DNA of 64,000 nucleotides from Psychrobacter luti (GCF_014192115.1 NZ_JACHXL010000001.1:372001-436000); one strand, 5' to 3'. Counted from the stretch's first letter, positions 35,416 to 45,556 are shown. The notes: generated by a model not told the origin, from the sequence alone. Made by a program: numbers and translations.

Positions 35416-38400
35416 ATGGATCAATATAACAACGCTATCAATACTGCTAATGGCTTAGATAATGTCGGTCATAGCTATAGTAGTGATTTTAATAATGATG
35501 ATTATAGTCATGCTAGCCCCTATAATTTAGTTAGTGATTTAATTGAAAAGAGTGCTAATAAGCCAGAAGAGCCGCCTGCGATTCGTATCAAGCTAAACGG
35601 TAAGTATTTGATAGAGGCCTCAGCAGGTACTGGTAAGACGTGGACTTTGACCGGTATTGTTTTGCGCCTACTCATCGAAGCAAAACGTGCGCCTGAGCAT
35701 ATTATTGCCACCACTTTTACTCGCGCCGCTGCTGCTGAGATGCGCCAACGTATCCATGACCGCTTGGTTGATTTTTATCAATTATTACAATGGCTCAATA
35801 ACGTCCAAGCTAACCCAAGCACGCATTCTATTCTTTACCCGCAGCTTTTTATTAGTAAAGACATTACTAATACGGAAGCGTCAGATAATAGCTCGTTAAA
35901 GAACGAGCAGTCGTATGACAAAGTTAGTGCCGAGCAACGTCAGGCACGTAAAGAATGGTTAGAAGAAAAGGCTAAGCTATCTGGTAACGCCGACTTGATG
36001 GCAGATTCTATCAATAGCCACCTGCTGATATATTTATTAGATCATACCGAAGATTATCCATTAGCAGATGCCATGAGACGCTGTGCATTGGTGCTAACGA
36101 CATTAGATAAACTGTTTGTTGGTACCTTGGATAGTTTGTCACAAAAATGGCTATCTGAATATAGTGCCGAAACTGGGTATCAACAAGGCGTGCAGATAAG
36201 CGACCAAGAACAAATAGTGATAGAAAGCATCATTCATGATGCCGTACGCGCACATCACAGCTATCTGTTTAACCAAAAGCACGAGATTTATCAGTTATTG
36301 CAGCATACCAATCGTTTGACTGCGCCTGCTGATCATATTGGCGTCGCGCAAAAATCCATGCAATTTATCTCAACGCCTATCGAGAATGTTGAGATGGGAG
36401 CAGAGATAGACTTTAGCGCTTATCAGCAAGCGTTAGATACGTTTAAAAATTGTGATTTAAAGGATGTCGAGCCGTATTTCAGCAAAGACTATCGCAAGGC
36501 ACAAGGGTTTCATGGTACCGCGGGTCTTGGTGCTAAAATTGATAGAATTTATCATATTCAGTTTGTTATCGAAAAAAGCGGCACCTTGTTTTTTGCGCAT
36601 TTAGATGAGGACACACAGAAGTTTTATGATGCGTTACCTCTCGCTTTTTTAACCAAAGAAGAAGGAGGTAAAGGTTTTAATGCTAATAAAGAACAAGAGC
36701 GGGCAACGTTTATCAGTTTACCTAGTATTCAAGCCTTAAAAACAATCTGTGATTACGCCAATCAGATAGAGATGTATCTTGACGCGCTTGTCGAAAACCT
36801 TAACCGTGACATCGCCCTAAAAGTGCGCCAAAAACTGCCATCAATATTAGAAGCGCGTCGTGAGACCACTTTTGCTCTACAAATGGTGCGCTTAAACCAA
36901 GCATTGTCAGGTAAGCAAGGCGAACGCCTTGCACGTTATATTCGCCATCATTATCCGGTGGCGTTGATTGATGAGTCACAAGATATCAATGGTGAGCAGG
37001 CGCGCATGATTGAGCGTATTTATCTTTCTAAGAGTAATGATAGTGTGAAGCAGAGTAACAATCGCGGCTTCCTATTGCTCGTTGGTGATCCAAAACAAGC
37101 GATTTACGGGTTTCGTGGTGGTGACGTCGCCAATTATAATGCAATGAAGTCCATGTTTGCCAAAGACAGGATTATGACGCTTGATGTCAATCGCCGCTCT
37201 AATGAGCGCTTGATTACTGCCTTGAACCACTGGTTTGGCAGACCGACTTCAGAATTGCAAGATGCAAGCTTTGATAAAGCCAGTCAATTGGCGCAGTTGG
37301 GTAAGAGTATCTACTACCAGCATATAACCGCCGCCAATACTAACGCCCGACTTTCATGGCAAACGTCTATAGAAGGGCAGGTAAAGGCGCAAGCGGAAAA
37401 TACTGATATCTTATCTAATAGCCCTGTTAGTGTGATTCATCTGCCCTATGACAAACAAGCCAAGCATAATGCATTTGAGCTTACCGCGTTGCATATCGCG
37501 GCATTGCTGGCAAGTGAGCAAACGATAGAAGGACGAGCTATTAAGCCAAGTGATATTGGTGTTCTGGGTCGTCGTAAGCATGAGCTAAAGCAGGTTGAAG
37601 ACATGCTCAGCAAGCTTGGTGTCCCAACGCTAGAAACCGCTGAAAAAAATGTCTTTGATACGCCTATCGCTGCTGACTTAGCCGCTTTGTTAGAAGCCAT
37701 GCTGCGCCCGCATCGCCGTGACATCATTAACCGCGTATTGACCAGTAATTTTTATCAGATGAGTCTCAATGACGTACAAGCTTTGATGCTCGATGACGAT
37801 GAAAGAAACGAAAGCGATGCTCATACTAATATTGATCAAACGGACAGAAAAGCAGATACCGAGCAAGCAGAATTAAAACAACGCTATCAAGACTTCCAGT
37901 TATATTTAAAGACTGCGGCTTCGCATTGGCAGCACAATGGTATTTTATCGGCATTGCATTATTTGTTTGCTCGTAATCCTATGGTTAGCGCAAATAGCTT
38001 GTTATCCGATAGACAAGCAAAGAGCCAAAACGTGTGGGTGGGGCTTGCTGACCTAGAAGACGGTGCTCGCTACTTGATGGACTTGCGTCATTTGCTCGAC
38101 ATCTTAGCACAGCATGGTATGCATATCGGTGAGCATGAGCTGCTCGCTTGGTATAAGAAAAATATCAATAGTAGCCGTACGCCAGAATGGGCGCAGCAGC
38201 AGCCACTACCGACAGAGTCAGGGGTGCAGCTTATGACCATTCATAAATCTAAAGGCCTCGAGTTCCCGATTGTCTATGTTGTCGGTATGGATAGCGCTAG
38301 CCCTAAAGCGGGCGGTCGTAGTAATCATAATTTGTTTTTATATGACCATGAATTAGAAGAAAAAAAGACAGAACGCCGCCTGTCTGCCTGTAAGGGCAAG

Positions 38401-39864
38401 CGCTATAGTAAATCTGCCAAAGGTGAAAAACTAACCGACTATTATGCCCAGTTTGAAACGACAGAAAACTATGAAGAACTCAGACGACTGGGCTACGTTG
38501 CCTTTACGCGTGCCAGTGAACAGTTATATATGGTGCTCAAAGATAGCTATAACAAAACTGATGCTGAGCGTAAGCCAAGCCTACAATGGCTAAGTTGTGC
38601 CGATCATAAGTTTGTATTACCAGATAGACTACAGCCTTATGTGGGCTGGCTAGAATACGCCGCTATTGAGCCTATTGCTAAAACGCTGACCGATATGAGC
38701 AAGACTGCCAAAAAATCTGACGTTGCTGAATCGATATCGCTTACCGATACAGCACGACGTATCGATTACCAAGGCGCTTATGCGCAGATACAACTAAACT
38801 CGTTTAAAGGTTGGGCTAAGACCAGCTTTACCGCACTATCGCGTCAGCTTGGTGAAAAGAGTCAAGCATTAGCGATATTTGATGATGCTATAGAAGATGA
38901 TTTAGACCTAACCGATAGTATGCATCTGGCTTCTGATTCTCAGGTGTCTCAAAGTGATGGTGAGCGTAAAACGGGCTTATTAAATGGTAATGAGAGCAAT
39001 CTAGTATTCAGTGACGACATTCGCTTCCGTTTTGTGAGGGGTGCAAATGCCGGTACATTTTTACATGAGATTTTTGAAAAGATAGATTTTACGGATAATA
39101 GCAAATGGTCCGCTATTATTGATCAAAGTATTCGTCAGTATCAGCTACCAATCAGTTATGCCAGTGCTAGATCTCAGCAGCGATTACAACAAGGCAAGAC
39201 ATTACCTATCGAGCCTGATGCCGACAATATCGATGTGACTGAGACAAGTCAGCTAGGTGTTGCTCATGAAGAGCTAATGGCTTGGGTAGCAGATGTATTG
39301 GCCGCTCCACTATTAGCCTCCGGACAGCCTTTACAAGCAATAGCGCCTAAAAACCGTATCGCTGAGCTTGGCTTTAACATGGGATTGTCAGAAGACTTTA
39401 CCCCTGAAGGTATCAACCACATCTTTGCGCATTATTTGTCTGATGAGCCAGAGAAGCATATTGAGCTCACTCCGCAGTATGCCAATAATATTTATCGGTA
39501 CTTACGCGGTGAGATTGACCTCGTTTATGAGTACGCTGGCAAGTACTATGTGGTTGATTATAAAAGTAACTATTTAGGAAATAGCCTAAGTAATTATAAT
39601 AACGAAAATCTAAGCGCCGCTATGAATAAAGCAGGCTACTGGTTGCAAGCCGCCATTTATCAAGTCGCTTTGCATCGGTTTTTACGCTTGCGTTTAAAGG
39701 ATTACGTCGGTAATGAAACACAGTATTTAGGCGCAGTAGAGTATGTATTCTTGCGTGGTATTGACTCACAAGGTGCACAGAATTATGGCCGGATCGAGTG
39801 GCAAATACCGTTTGAGCTGGTCAAAGCGTTAGATGAGATGTTTGGTAGCCCTAGCGCTTTATGA
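35416..39864 (+). CDS. recB: Exodeoxyribonuclease V subunit RecB
   Basis: RecB is the 3'-5' helicase and nuclease subunit of RecBCD. Walker A is ASAGTGKTWT at about residues 68-77. UvrD-type motifs follow: ATTFTRAAAAEMRQR (Ia), ALIDESQDINGEQARMIERI (II), LLVGDPKQAIYGFRGGDV (III) and VQLMTIHKSKGLEFPIVYV (V), then YVAFTRASEQLYM (VI). The C-terminal nuclease has GEIDLVYEY and VVDYKSNYLG near residue 1380. The open frame begins with GTG at 35407; the ATG at 35416 is chosen, giving 1482 residues against about 1180 in E. coli. It lies between recC and recD on one strand with short gaps. Confidence 0.96.
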   Translation: MDQYNNAINTANGLDNVGHSYSSDFNNDDYSHASPYNLVSDLIEKSANKPEEPPAIRIKLNGKYLIEASAGTGKTWTLTGIVLRLLIEAKRAPEHIIATTFTRAAAAEMRQRIHDRLVDFYQLLQWLNNVQANPSTHSILYPQLFISKDITNTEASDNSSLKNEQSYDKVSAEQRQARKEWLEEKAKLSGNADLMADSINSHLLIYLLDHTEDYPLADAMRRCALVLTTLDKLFVGTLDSLSQKWLSEYSAETGYQQGVQISDQEQIVIESIIHDAVRAHHSYLFNQKHEIYQLLQHTNRLTAPADHIGVAQKSMQFISTPIENVEMGAEIDFSAYQQALDTFKNCDLKDVEPYFSKDYRKAQGFHGTAGLGAKIDRIYHIQFVIEKSGTLFFAHLDEDTQKFYDALPLAFLTKEEGGKGFNANKEQERATFISLPSIQALKTICDYANQIEMYLDALVENLNRDIALKVRQKLPSILEARRETTFALQMVRLNQALSGKQGERLARYIRHHYPVALIDESQDINGEQARMIERIYLSKSNDSVKQSNNRGFLLLVGDPKQAIYGFRGGDVANYNAMKSMFAKDRIMTLDVNRRSNERLITALNHWFGRPTSELQDASFDKASQLAQLGKSIYYQHITAANTNARLSWQTSIEGQVKAQAENTDILSNSPVSVIHLPYDKQAKHNAFELTALHIAALLASEQTIEGRAIKPSDIGVLGRRKHELKQVEDMLSKLGVPTLETAEKNVFDTPIAADLAALLEAMLRPHRRDIINRVLTSNFYQMSLNDVQALMLDDDERNESDAHTNIDQTDRKADTEQAELKQRYQDFQLYLKTAASHWQHNGILSALHYLFARNPMVSANSLLSDRQAKSQNVWVGLADLEDGARYLMDLRHLLDILAQHGMHIGEHELLAWYKKNINSSRTPEWAQQQPLPTESGVQLMTIHKSKGLEFPIVYVVGMDSASPKAGGRSNHNLFLYDHELEEKKTERRLSACKGKRYSKSAKGEKLTDYYAQFETTENYEELRRLGYVAFTRASEQLYMVLKDSYNKTDAERKPSLQWLSCADHKFVLPDRLQPYVGWLEYAAIEPIAKTLTDMSKTAKKSDVAESISLTDTARRIDYQGAYAQIQLNSFKGWAKTSFTALSRQLGEKSQALAIFDDAIEDDLDLTDSMHLASDSQVSQSDGERKTGLLNGNESNLVFSDDIRFRFVRGANAGTFLHEIFEKIDFTDNSKWSAIIDQSIRQYQLPISYASARSQQRLQQGKTLPIEPDADNIDVTETSQLGVAHEELMAWVADVLAAPLLASGQPLQAIAPKNRIAELGFNMGLSEDFTPEGINHIFAHYLSDEPEKHIELTPQYANNIYRYLRGEIDLVYEYAGKYYVVDYKSNYLGNSLSNYNNENLSAAMNKAGYWLQAAIYQVALHRFLRLRLKDYVGNETQYLGAVEYVFLRGIDSQGAQNYGRIEWQIPFELVKALDEMFGSPSAL
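39580..39590 (+). repeat. recBCD intragenic word, copy 3 (in recB)
   Basis: AATAGCCTAAG, Asn-Ser-Leu-Ser at residue 1389 of RecB, straight after the nuclease DYKSNYLG motif. Continues as TAATTATAA. Confidence 0.7.
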
Positions 39865-39909
39865 TTTTTAAATTAACAATCTTAAAATAATGATAAAAAT
39901 GGATAAATA

Positions 39910-42135
39910 ATGAGTGACGTTAAAAGTATAAACAGCGTGAGCAAGTCAGGAAAAGCAACCAGTAGCGCTCAAAATACTGTCGGTGATGACACTGGCAATA
40001 GTTGGGCGACGACGATTAGCCAGTATTTATTGCAGCGCCGCGCACAAACGCAGACTGCCTATCAAAGTCAGCTACAACCCAATACCTCAGACAAGTCTGG
40101 TGACATGCAAGACTGGTTGTTTGAGACACTATTTGAAGTGCTGGTGCGGCGTTTAGAGGAAGGGCATACCGTCTTAGTGCTTGATACTTTTGATAACGTC
40201 GCAAGCGGTGAGGCTATGAATGCCGATAATGGGCTATTTGCTTGGCAGCAACAGCTATTACAACCTTTAGTACAGCAACTGTGGTCGGCATTCGTTAGCA
40301 CAAATATGGCAGAAATATCGGCTGTAGAGTTGCTAGAAGACGAGTCATTATGGGAGACAGCGATGCGTCAATCCACACTGTCAGCCTATGACAAACGCAT
40401 ATTAGATCAGCGCCGAAAAGCTTGCGTGAAGCTTTATCATTCGTTAAGAGGTATAGCTAATAGTACTGACTCAATAAAAAATAGCCTAAGCAATTTTAGT
40501 GATTTATTAAATAAACACCCACTTTTTAATAACAACACAAAAGATAAAAACGATATTAATAGTCCGATTGTCTTTCAGATAAACGAGGACTTAGACAATC
40601 AATCCATGAAAATAACCTTATGGCTGCATCGTACTTGGCAAGCAGAATTCGCTCTGGCGCAGCATGTGCTGCGTATTAAAAATCAAAACCTTATTGAGCT
40701 ACCGATTAAACTAAGTTCGTCGCTAATTGATGAGCAGCAAGATGCTATCCATATGGCCAATCGATCGGCATTTAGTATTATTACTGGTGGGCCAGGGACC
40801 GGCAAGACTTTTACGGTTGCCCAATTAGTCATGGCACTACAGCAAGAACAAGCGGCAGACGAGCAAGGTAGTGAGTCAAAGGCCAATTTAGCATTAGCGG
40901 CTCCGACAGGGAAGGCGGCACAACGTATGCAAGAGTCGTTGCAGAATGCCATACAGCAAGCAGGTGTCTCTATGCAACTGCCAGAGGCGAAAACCATACA
41001 TCGCTTGCTCGGCATCGGGCAGGGCGGGCGCCCACGCTACCATGAAGATAATCCACTCAGTGAAGACATCGTCATCGTTGATGAAGCTTCGATGCTTGGT
41101 GTAGAGCTCGCCAATCATCTAGTGAGCGCCATAAAGCCCAATGCGCGACTGATACTACTTGGTGACGCCAATCAGCTAGCAGCGGTCGATGCGGGGGCTG
41201 TATTGGCAGATTTGTGCCGTATAGAGGCGCTACAAGACGTGCACCAACGTTTAATCGACAGTCGGCGGTTTAAAGAGGACTCAGGCATTGGTAAGCTTGC
41301 TAAACTGATTAACCAAACAGATAAGAGTCAGAACCGTACTAAAAATATGAACGCTGTTTGGCAGCTTCTCCAAAAGGATGACGCATTAAGTTTTTATTAT
41401 CTGACAGCGGGTAATGATGAAGAAACTAACAGCAACATAATTAATAACAAGATAGAAAATAGCCTAAGCAATTATAAATTTCTCAAAATACTGTCTAACA
41501 ATTATCTCAAATACTTCAACCAAACCAATAATATACTAACTAAGATTAAAATAGCGAAATCCATACCAACTAAGGAATATCTTACTGAATTTGATGAGCT
41601 TATAGAGCTACTTAATCGTTTTCGAGTTTTAACGGCTGGGCATCATGGCCGCTGCGGTGACCATTACATCAATAATTATCTGAGCGAGCAGCATAAGACT
41701 CAGTTAAAGCTACCTCTTTCCAAATCACCTTGGTATCACGGTCGTCCAGTCATGGTATTACAAAATAATTATGAGCTAGGGCTATTTAACGGTGATATCG
41801 GTATCTGCCTGCAAGTAGAAAAAGGGCGACTACAGGTGTTTTTTGAGAACAAAAAGCAGGGTGTAAATATCAATATGCTAAGTGATGAGATGATTGCGAC
41901 TGCGTATGCGATGACCATTCATAAATCACAAGGGTCGGAATTTGACCATGTAGCAATTAGCTTTGATGATAATAATGCACGCTTATTAAGCCAAGAGTTA
42001 ATTTATACCGCTGTCACACGCGCTAAAAAACAAGTTTCTATTTTTAGCACCGCCTCGGCATTGACCTCTGCATTATCAACACCAACGATGCGTCAAACTG
42101 GACTGAGCTTACAGTTTGAAAAACTGCTAGAGTAG
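39910..42135 (+). CDS. recD: Exodeoxyribonuclease V subunit RecD
   Basis: RecD is the 5'-3' helicase subunit of RecBCD. Walker A is GGPGTGKT at residues 293-300, Walker B is IVIVDEASMLGVEL, motif III is LILLGDANQLAAVDAG, and the C-terminal block AYAMTIHKSQGSEFDHV plus YTAVTRAKKQVSIF completes the SF1B set. At 741 residues it is longer than E. coli RecD (about 610). The additions are Asn/Lys/Ile-rich stretches near 185-235 and 490-545 with a more AT-rich base composition than the conserved core. The gene follows recB after 45 bases and ends before a bidirectional terminator. Confidence 0.96.
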   Translation: MSDVKSINSVSKSGKATSSAQNTVGDDTGNSWATTISQYLLQRRAQTQTAYQSQLQPNTSDKSGDMQDWLFETLFEVLVRRLEEGHTVLVLDTFDNVASGEAMNADNGLFAWQQQLLQPLVQQLWSAFVSTNMAEISAVELLEDESLWETAMRQSTLSAYDKRILDQRRKACVKLYHSLRGIANSTDSIKNSLSNFSDLLNKHPLFNNNTKDKNDINSPIVFQINEDLDNQSMKITLWLHRTWQAEFALAQHVLRIKNQNLIELPIKLSSSLIDEQQDAIHMANRSAFSIITGGPGTGKTFTVAQLVMALQQEQAADEQGSESKANLALAAPTGKAAQRMQESLQNAIQQAGVSMQLPEAKTIHRLLGIGQGGRPRYHEDNPLSEDIVIVDEASMLGVELANHLVSAIKPNARLILLGDANQLAAVDAGAVLADLCRIEALQDVHQRLIDSRRFKEDSGIGKLAKLINQTDKSQNRTKNMNAVWQLLQKDDALSFYYLTAGNDEETNSNIINNKIENSLSNYKFLKILSNNYLKYFNQTNNILTKIKIAKSIPTKEYLTEFDELIELLNRFRVLTAGHHGRCGDHYINNYLSEQHKTQLKLPLSKSPWYHGRPVMVLQNNYELGLFNGDIGICLQVEKGRLQVFFENKKQGVNINMLSDEMIATAYAMTIHKSQGSEFDHVAISFDDNNARLLSQELIYTAVTRAKKQVSIFSTASALTSALSTPTMRQTGLSLQFEKLLE
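40480..40490 (+). repeat. recBCD intragenic word, copy 4 (in recD)
   Basis: AATAGCCTAAG, Asn-Ser-Leu-Ser at residue 191 of RecD, in a variable insert. Continues as CAATTTTAG. Confidence 0.7.
41458..41468 (+). repeat. recBCD intragenic word, copy 5 (in recD)
   Basis: AATAGCCTAAG, Asn-Ser-Leu-Ser at residue 517 of RecD, in an AT-rich insert. Continues as CAATTATAA. Confidence 0.7.
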
Positions 42136-42201
42136 GTGGTTGATTCTGCCGTTTAAGATTATTAGTTCGTTTAAGGTTATAGAAAGGTAAGAAAATAGCG
42201 C

Positions 42202-42231
42202 AAAAAAAAGCATCCGATATAGGATGCTTTT
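42202..42231. terminator. Bidirectional intrinsic terminator recD / hpt
   Basis: AAAAGCATCC (42206-42215) pairs perfectly with GGATGCTTTT (42222-42231), with A/T runs on both sides. It lies between the convergent recD and hpt genes. Confidence 0.9.
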
Positions 42232-42251
42232 CTAAACTTGAATTTTCAGAT

Positions 42252-42815
42252 TTAGATTTTGTCTTCTTTAATGGCATAGATACCAGGCAAATGGCGCAAG
42301 TAACCATGAAAATCCATACCACAGCCATAGACATAACGGTCTGCGACATTAATACCCACAAAATCGACGTCAAAGTCTGCAACCTTGCGATCGTGCTCTT
42401 TATTTAGCAACACACAAGACTCGATAGACAAAGGTTTCTCTTTACTCAGTTCTTCTACGATAGCTTTGAGGGTAATGCCTTCGTCAAAAATATCATCAAT
42501 CAACAAGACGTGTTCGCCCTCAATACTGACATCAGGCTTAAACTTCCAATCAAGCTCATTGGTACCTTCATTATCGCGATAGCGTGAGGCATGGATATAA
42601 TGCATGCGATGGTAAAAAGTCAGGTGCGTCAGTAGTTGACCGGCTGGGATAAGTCCACCGTTCATAACGACCATAACAATTGGATTTAAACCAGCATAAT
42701 GTAGGTTTAGCTGGGCGGCAAGGCGCTCATAAGCAGCGGCTACTTCGATACTACTGATAAGACACTCTGAGTTGCGCAGGGTTTTTTCGATTTCTTGATT
42801 ACTGATTTGGGTCAT
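42252..42815 (-). CDS. hpt: Hypoxanthine-guanine phosphoribosyltransferase
   Basis: A 187-residue purine-salvage enzyme that joins hypoxanthine or guanine to PRPP. The PRPP-binding motif is VLLIDDIFDEGITL. The upstream VVMNGGLIPAGQLLTHL fits the second loop, and VDFVGINVADRYVYGCGMDFHGYLRHLPGIY (seen as two adjacent blocks) matches the hood and base-binding end of type I enzymes. This version is the Pseudomonas/Acinetobacter type, rather divergent from E. coli Hpt, so the base preference is not certain. The gene is convergent with recD across a shared terminator. Confidence 0.87.
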   Translation of the reverse strand: MTQISNQEIEKTLRNSECLISSIEVAAAYERLAAQLNLHYAGLNPIVMVVMNGGLIPAGQLLTHLTFYHRMHYIHASRYRDNEGTNELDWKFKPDVSIEGEHVLLIDDIFDEGITLKAIVEELSKEKPLSIESCVLLNKEHDRKVADFDVDFVGINVADRYVYGCGMDFHGYLRHLPGIYAIKEDKI

Positions 42816-42905
42816 GAGTTGCGCCTTCGATAAAAGTGCCGCCTATTTTAGCAAATTTTAGCAAATTTGCCCAACACTACATTCTTAATAAAAATCTAAT
42901 ATTCG

Positions 42906-43574
42906 TTATTCAGGCTTTTTTACGACAAAAGGACGATAATAATTGGCCAAACGGTTCAAAGAGCTATCAGGAAGGTCCGGTAATAGCTTGTTTAATGCCA
43001 TAGACATGCCTTTATCAATAGCTGCCTTCGCCATTGGCACAGACTTGCGTTTAATCATGCCCAATTTTAAGGTTTCAGCATAGCGACTGATAAAATGCGT
43101 TAAAGTCTCTTCATTTACCGTCTCAAGTGCTTTCTTAAATACCACTCTATCAACGTGCTCAGGTGTAATCGCCGCAAAGCCGGCATCAATAGTTTTAGCA
43201 TCTGCCTCTGATAATTTAAATCCGATGCGCTTGACGCCTTCGTTATCAATGAATGTCGCTTGATCCCTTAAAAAATGAAAGCTTGGCATCACCTCTTCAT
43301 TGTTCTCTTTACCCAATAGGATATTGAGTAGGGTATCCGTCGCACGCTCGATGGTGCTAACGATTTTACGCATAGAGGCCTGGCGTTCAGGGTTTGGAAT
43401 AATATCTACCAATCCAACCAATAGCTTATCCGTTAGGTCACGCGCCGTTTGATGGGTCAGGGCGTCACGATACGGGTAATAGTCTACTTTTTCGTTTGAT
43501 TCAACGATTTGCTCTGCCTCAATAATCAAAGCTTTCAATTTATCTGAAGGTACGAATCCAAAATAGTGTGTCAT
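42906..43574 (-). CDS. Conserved-looking hypothetical protein, helical
   Basis: A 222-residue soluble protein with no signal peptide. It is largely amphipathic helix by pattern (TARDLTDKLLVGLVDIIPNPERQ, MRKIVSTIERATDTLLNILLG) and ends in SSLNRLANYYRPFVVKKPE. There is a central stretch VKRIGFKLSEADAKTIDAGF. I do not recognise a family. It lies 90 bases upstream of hpt on the same strand and may be co-transcribed with it. Codon and amino-acid use look like a genuine gene. Confidence 0.65.
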   Translation of the reverse strand: MTHYFGFVPSDKLKALIIEAEQIVESNEKVDYYPYRDALTHQTARDLTDKLLVGLVDIIPNPERQASMRKIVSTIERATDTLLNILLGKENNEEVMPSFHFLRDQATFIDNEGVKRIGFKLSEADAKTIDAGFAAITPEHVDRVVFKKALETVNEETLTHFISRYAETLKLGMIKRKSVPMAKAAIDKGMSMALNKLLPDLPDSSLNRLANYYRPFVVKKPE

Positions 43575-43876
43575 TCTAACTCCCTTATTTGTTGTTTTTA
43601 ACGTCTTATAAACGTTACATCCCTCATCAAATCAGTTACTATTTAAAAAGAATACTAAGAAAAGATCCACGGTGCTTGCTACTTGTTAGTGAAGTGCCTC
43701 AATCTTAAAATACAATGCTTTGTTTGTCAGTAATAATATGGGGAAGATGCTGGTATTTGCCTAATAACGGGTGATCTGAGTCGCTCACCGCCCACTAATC
43801 TAGCATATTTTTTATATTCTAAATTAAAAAGCTTGAACTCATAAGGCTATCTACAACTTGTCTAGGGAGAGATAAG
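43575..43876 (+). other. Promoter-containing gap upstream of cstA
   Basis: 302 bases between divergent genes. No gene is supported. A strong ribosome site GGGAGAG precedes the cstA ATG at 43877. I see no clear operator. Confidence 0.5.
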
Positions 43877-45556
43877 ATGAATAGTGCAATCGTGCTATTG
43901 TTTGCTGTTGCCGCTATGCTTTGCGGTTATCTGTTTTACTCAAAATTTATCGCCACTAAAATCTTGGCATTGGATAATAGTATCCCCACGCCAGCGCATA
44001 CCATGAAAGATGGGGTAGATTATATTCCCACTAATAAATACGTGTTATGGGGGCATCATTTTACTTCAGTCGCAGGGGCAGCACCGATTATTGGTCCTGC
44101 CATTGCGGTTATTTGGGGCTGGGTACCTGCCATCATTTGGGTGGTATTGGGCACGATTTTTATGGCGGGTGTTCACGACATGTCCGCCATTTGGGCAAGT
44201 ATGCGCAATCGAGGTCAGTCGATTGGCTCGATTGCCGGTACCGTCATGGGTACACGTGTACGTAGTTTGATGATGATCGTCATCTTTTTATTATTGCTAA
44301 TGGTAAATGCGGTATTCGGCGTCGCTATTGCTAATATGATGATAAAAACCCCGTCCGCTGTGCTGCCAGTTTGGGGTGCTTTGATAGTCGCCTTTATCAT
44401 CGGTCAGTGTATTTATCGCTATAAGATGAATCTGGTTTGGGTGTCAATCATTGGGGTCACGGCTTTATATGGGCTTATCTATCTTGGTCCTATGTTTCCT
44501 ATCGTATTACCTGAGACATTCTTAGGTTTACCTGACAATGCTGTTTGGATTATTATTTTATTTTTCTATGCAGCAATCGCTTCTTTGTTACCGGTTTGGA
44601 TGCTTTTACAGCCACGCGATTACATCAATGGCTTACAGTTATTTGTCGGTCTGATTTTATTATACGCCGCCATCTTTATTGCGACTCCTAATATTGTCGC
44701 GCCAGCGATAAACACCGCATTGCCAATCGGCACGCCATCTATGCTGCCTTTATTGTTTGTGACCATTGCTTGTGGTGCAATTTCAGGCTTTCATGGTTTG
44801 GTGGCAACGGGTACGACGTCTAAGCAGATTGATAAAGAAGAAGATGTACGTTTCGTTGGTTACTTCGGTGCCATGGGTGAGGGCATGTTGGCGCTTGGTG
44901 CGATACTTGCGGCAACTGCGGGCTTTGCAACCCTTGGTGACTGGCAAGCGGTTTATCAAAAATTTGGCGACGGCTCTATTGGTGCCTTTATCGATGGCGG
45001 TGCAACCATATTGAATGCAGGTGTTGGCATTGATATGGTTTTATCACAAACGATGCTGACAGTAATGGCAGCCTTATTCGCTGGTACTACGATGGATACT
45101 GGGGTACGTCTGCAACGTTATATCTTCCAAGAATTTGGTGAGATTTATAAACTGCCTGTTCTAAATAAGAGTGTGGTGGCAACATTCCTTGCTGTTGGTA
45201 GCTGTTTGTTGTTAGCCTTTGGTGCTGGTGGCATCGATGGCGCTGGTGGTATGATTATCTGGCCGCTATTTGGCACGACAAATCAGCTAATGGCTGCATT
45301 AACCTTGATGATTGTCACAGTCATCTTGTTACGTAAAGGCAGACCAGTATGGTATACCTTAGGGCCCTTATCGTTCTTACTGGTCATGACGGTTTTTGCG
45401 TTATTGATTCAGCTAAAAACCTTTTTCAATGATGGTAATTGGCTGCTTATTATTATGGATATCATTATCTTGATAGCCACAATCTTAGTGACGTTTGAGA
45501 GCTTATCGGTACTGCGCAAAGAATGGTCGATACACAGAGGCAAAAGTAACCTCTAA
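43877..45556 (+). CDS. cstA: CstA-family carbon-starvation / pyruvate transporter
   Basis: A 559-residue inner-membrane transporter with about 15 hydrophobic segments. Family blocks include TNKYVLWGHHFTSVAGAAPI, GPAIAVIWGWVPAIIWVVLG, GVHDMSAIWASMRNRGQSIG, SGFHGLVATGTTSKQI and WPLFGTTNQLMAALTLM. E. coli CstA and BtsT (about 700 residues) take up pyruvate and peptides; this is the shorter form. In E. coli the transporter gene is followed by a small gene (ybdD or yjiX) whose product ends in Cys-Cys. Here a different small Cys-Cys-ending protein follows, after a terminator. Pyruvate transport is inferred. Confidence 0.92.
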   Translation: MNSAIVLLFAVAAMLCGYLFYSKFIATKILALDNSIPTPAHTMKDGVDYIPTNKYVLWGHHFTSVAGAAPIIGPAIAVIWGWVPAIIWVVLGTIFMAGVHDMSAIWASMRNRGQSIGSIAGTVMGTRVRSLMMIVIFLLLLMVNAVFGVAIANMMIKTPSAVLPVWGALIVAFIIGQCIYRYKMNLVWVSIIGVTALYGLIYLGPMFPIVLPETFLGLPDNAVWIIILFFYAAIASLLPVWMLLQPRDYINGLQLFVGLILLYAAIFIATPNIVAPAINTALPIGTPSMLPLLFVTIACGAISGFHGLVATGTTSKQIDKEEDVRFVGYFGAMGEGMLALGAILAATAGFATLGDWQAVYQKFGDGSIGAFIDGGATILNAGVGIDMVLSQTMLTVMAALFAGTTMDTGVRLQRYIFQEFGEIYKLPVLNKSVVATFLAVGSCLLLAFGAGGIDGAGGMIIWPLFGTTNQLMAALTLMIVTVILLRKGRPVWYTLGPLSFLLVMTVFALLIQLKTFFNDGNWLLIIMDIIILIATILVTFESLSVLRKEWSIHRGKSNL

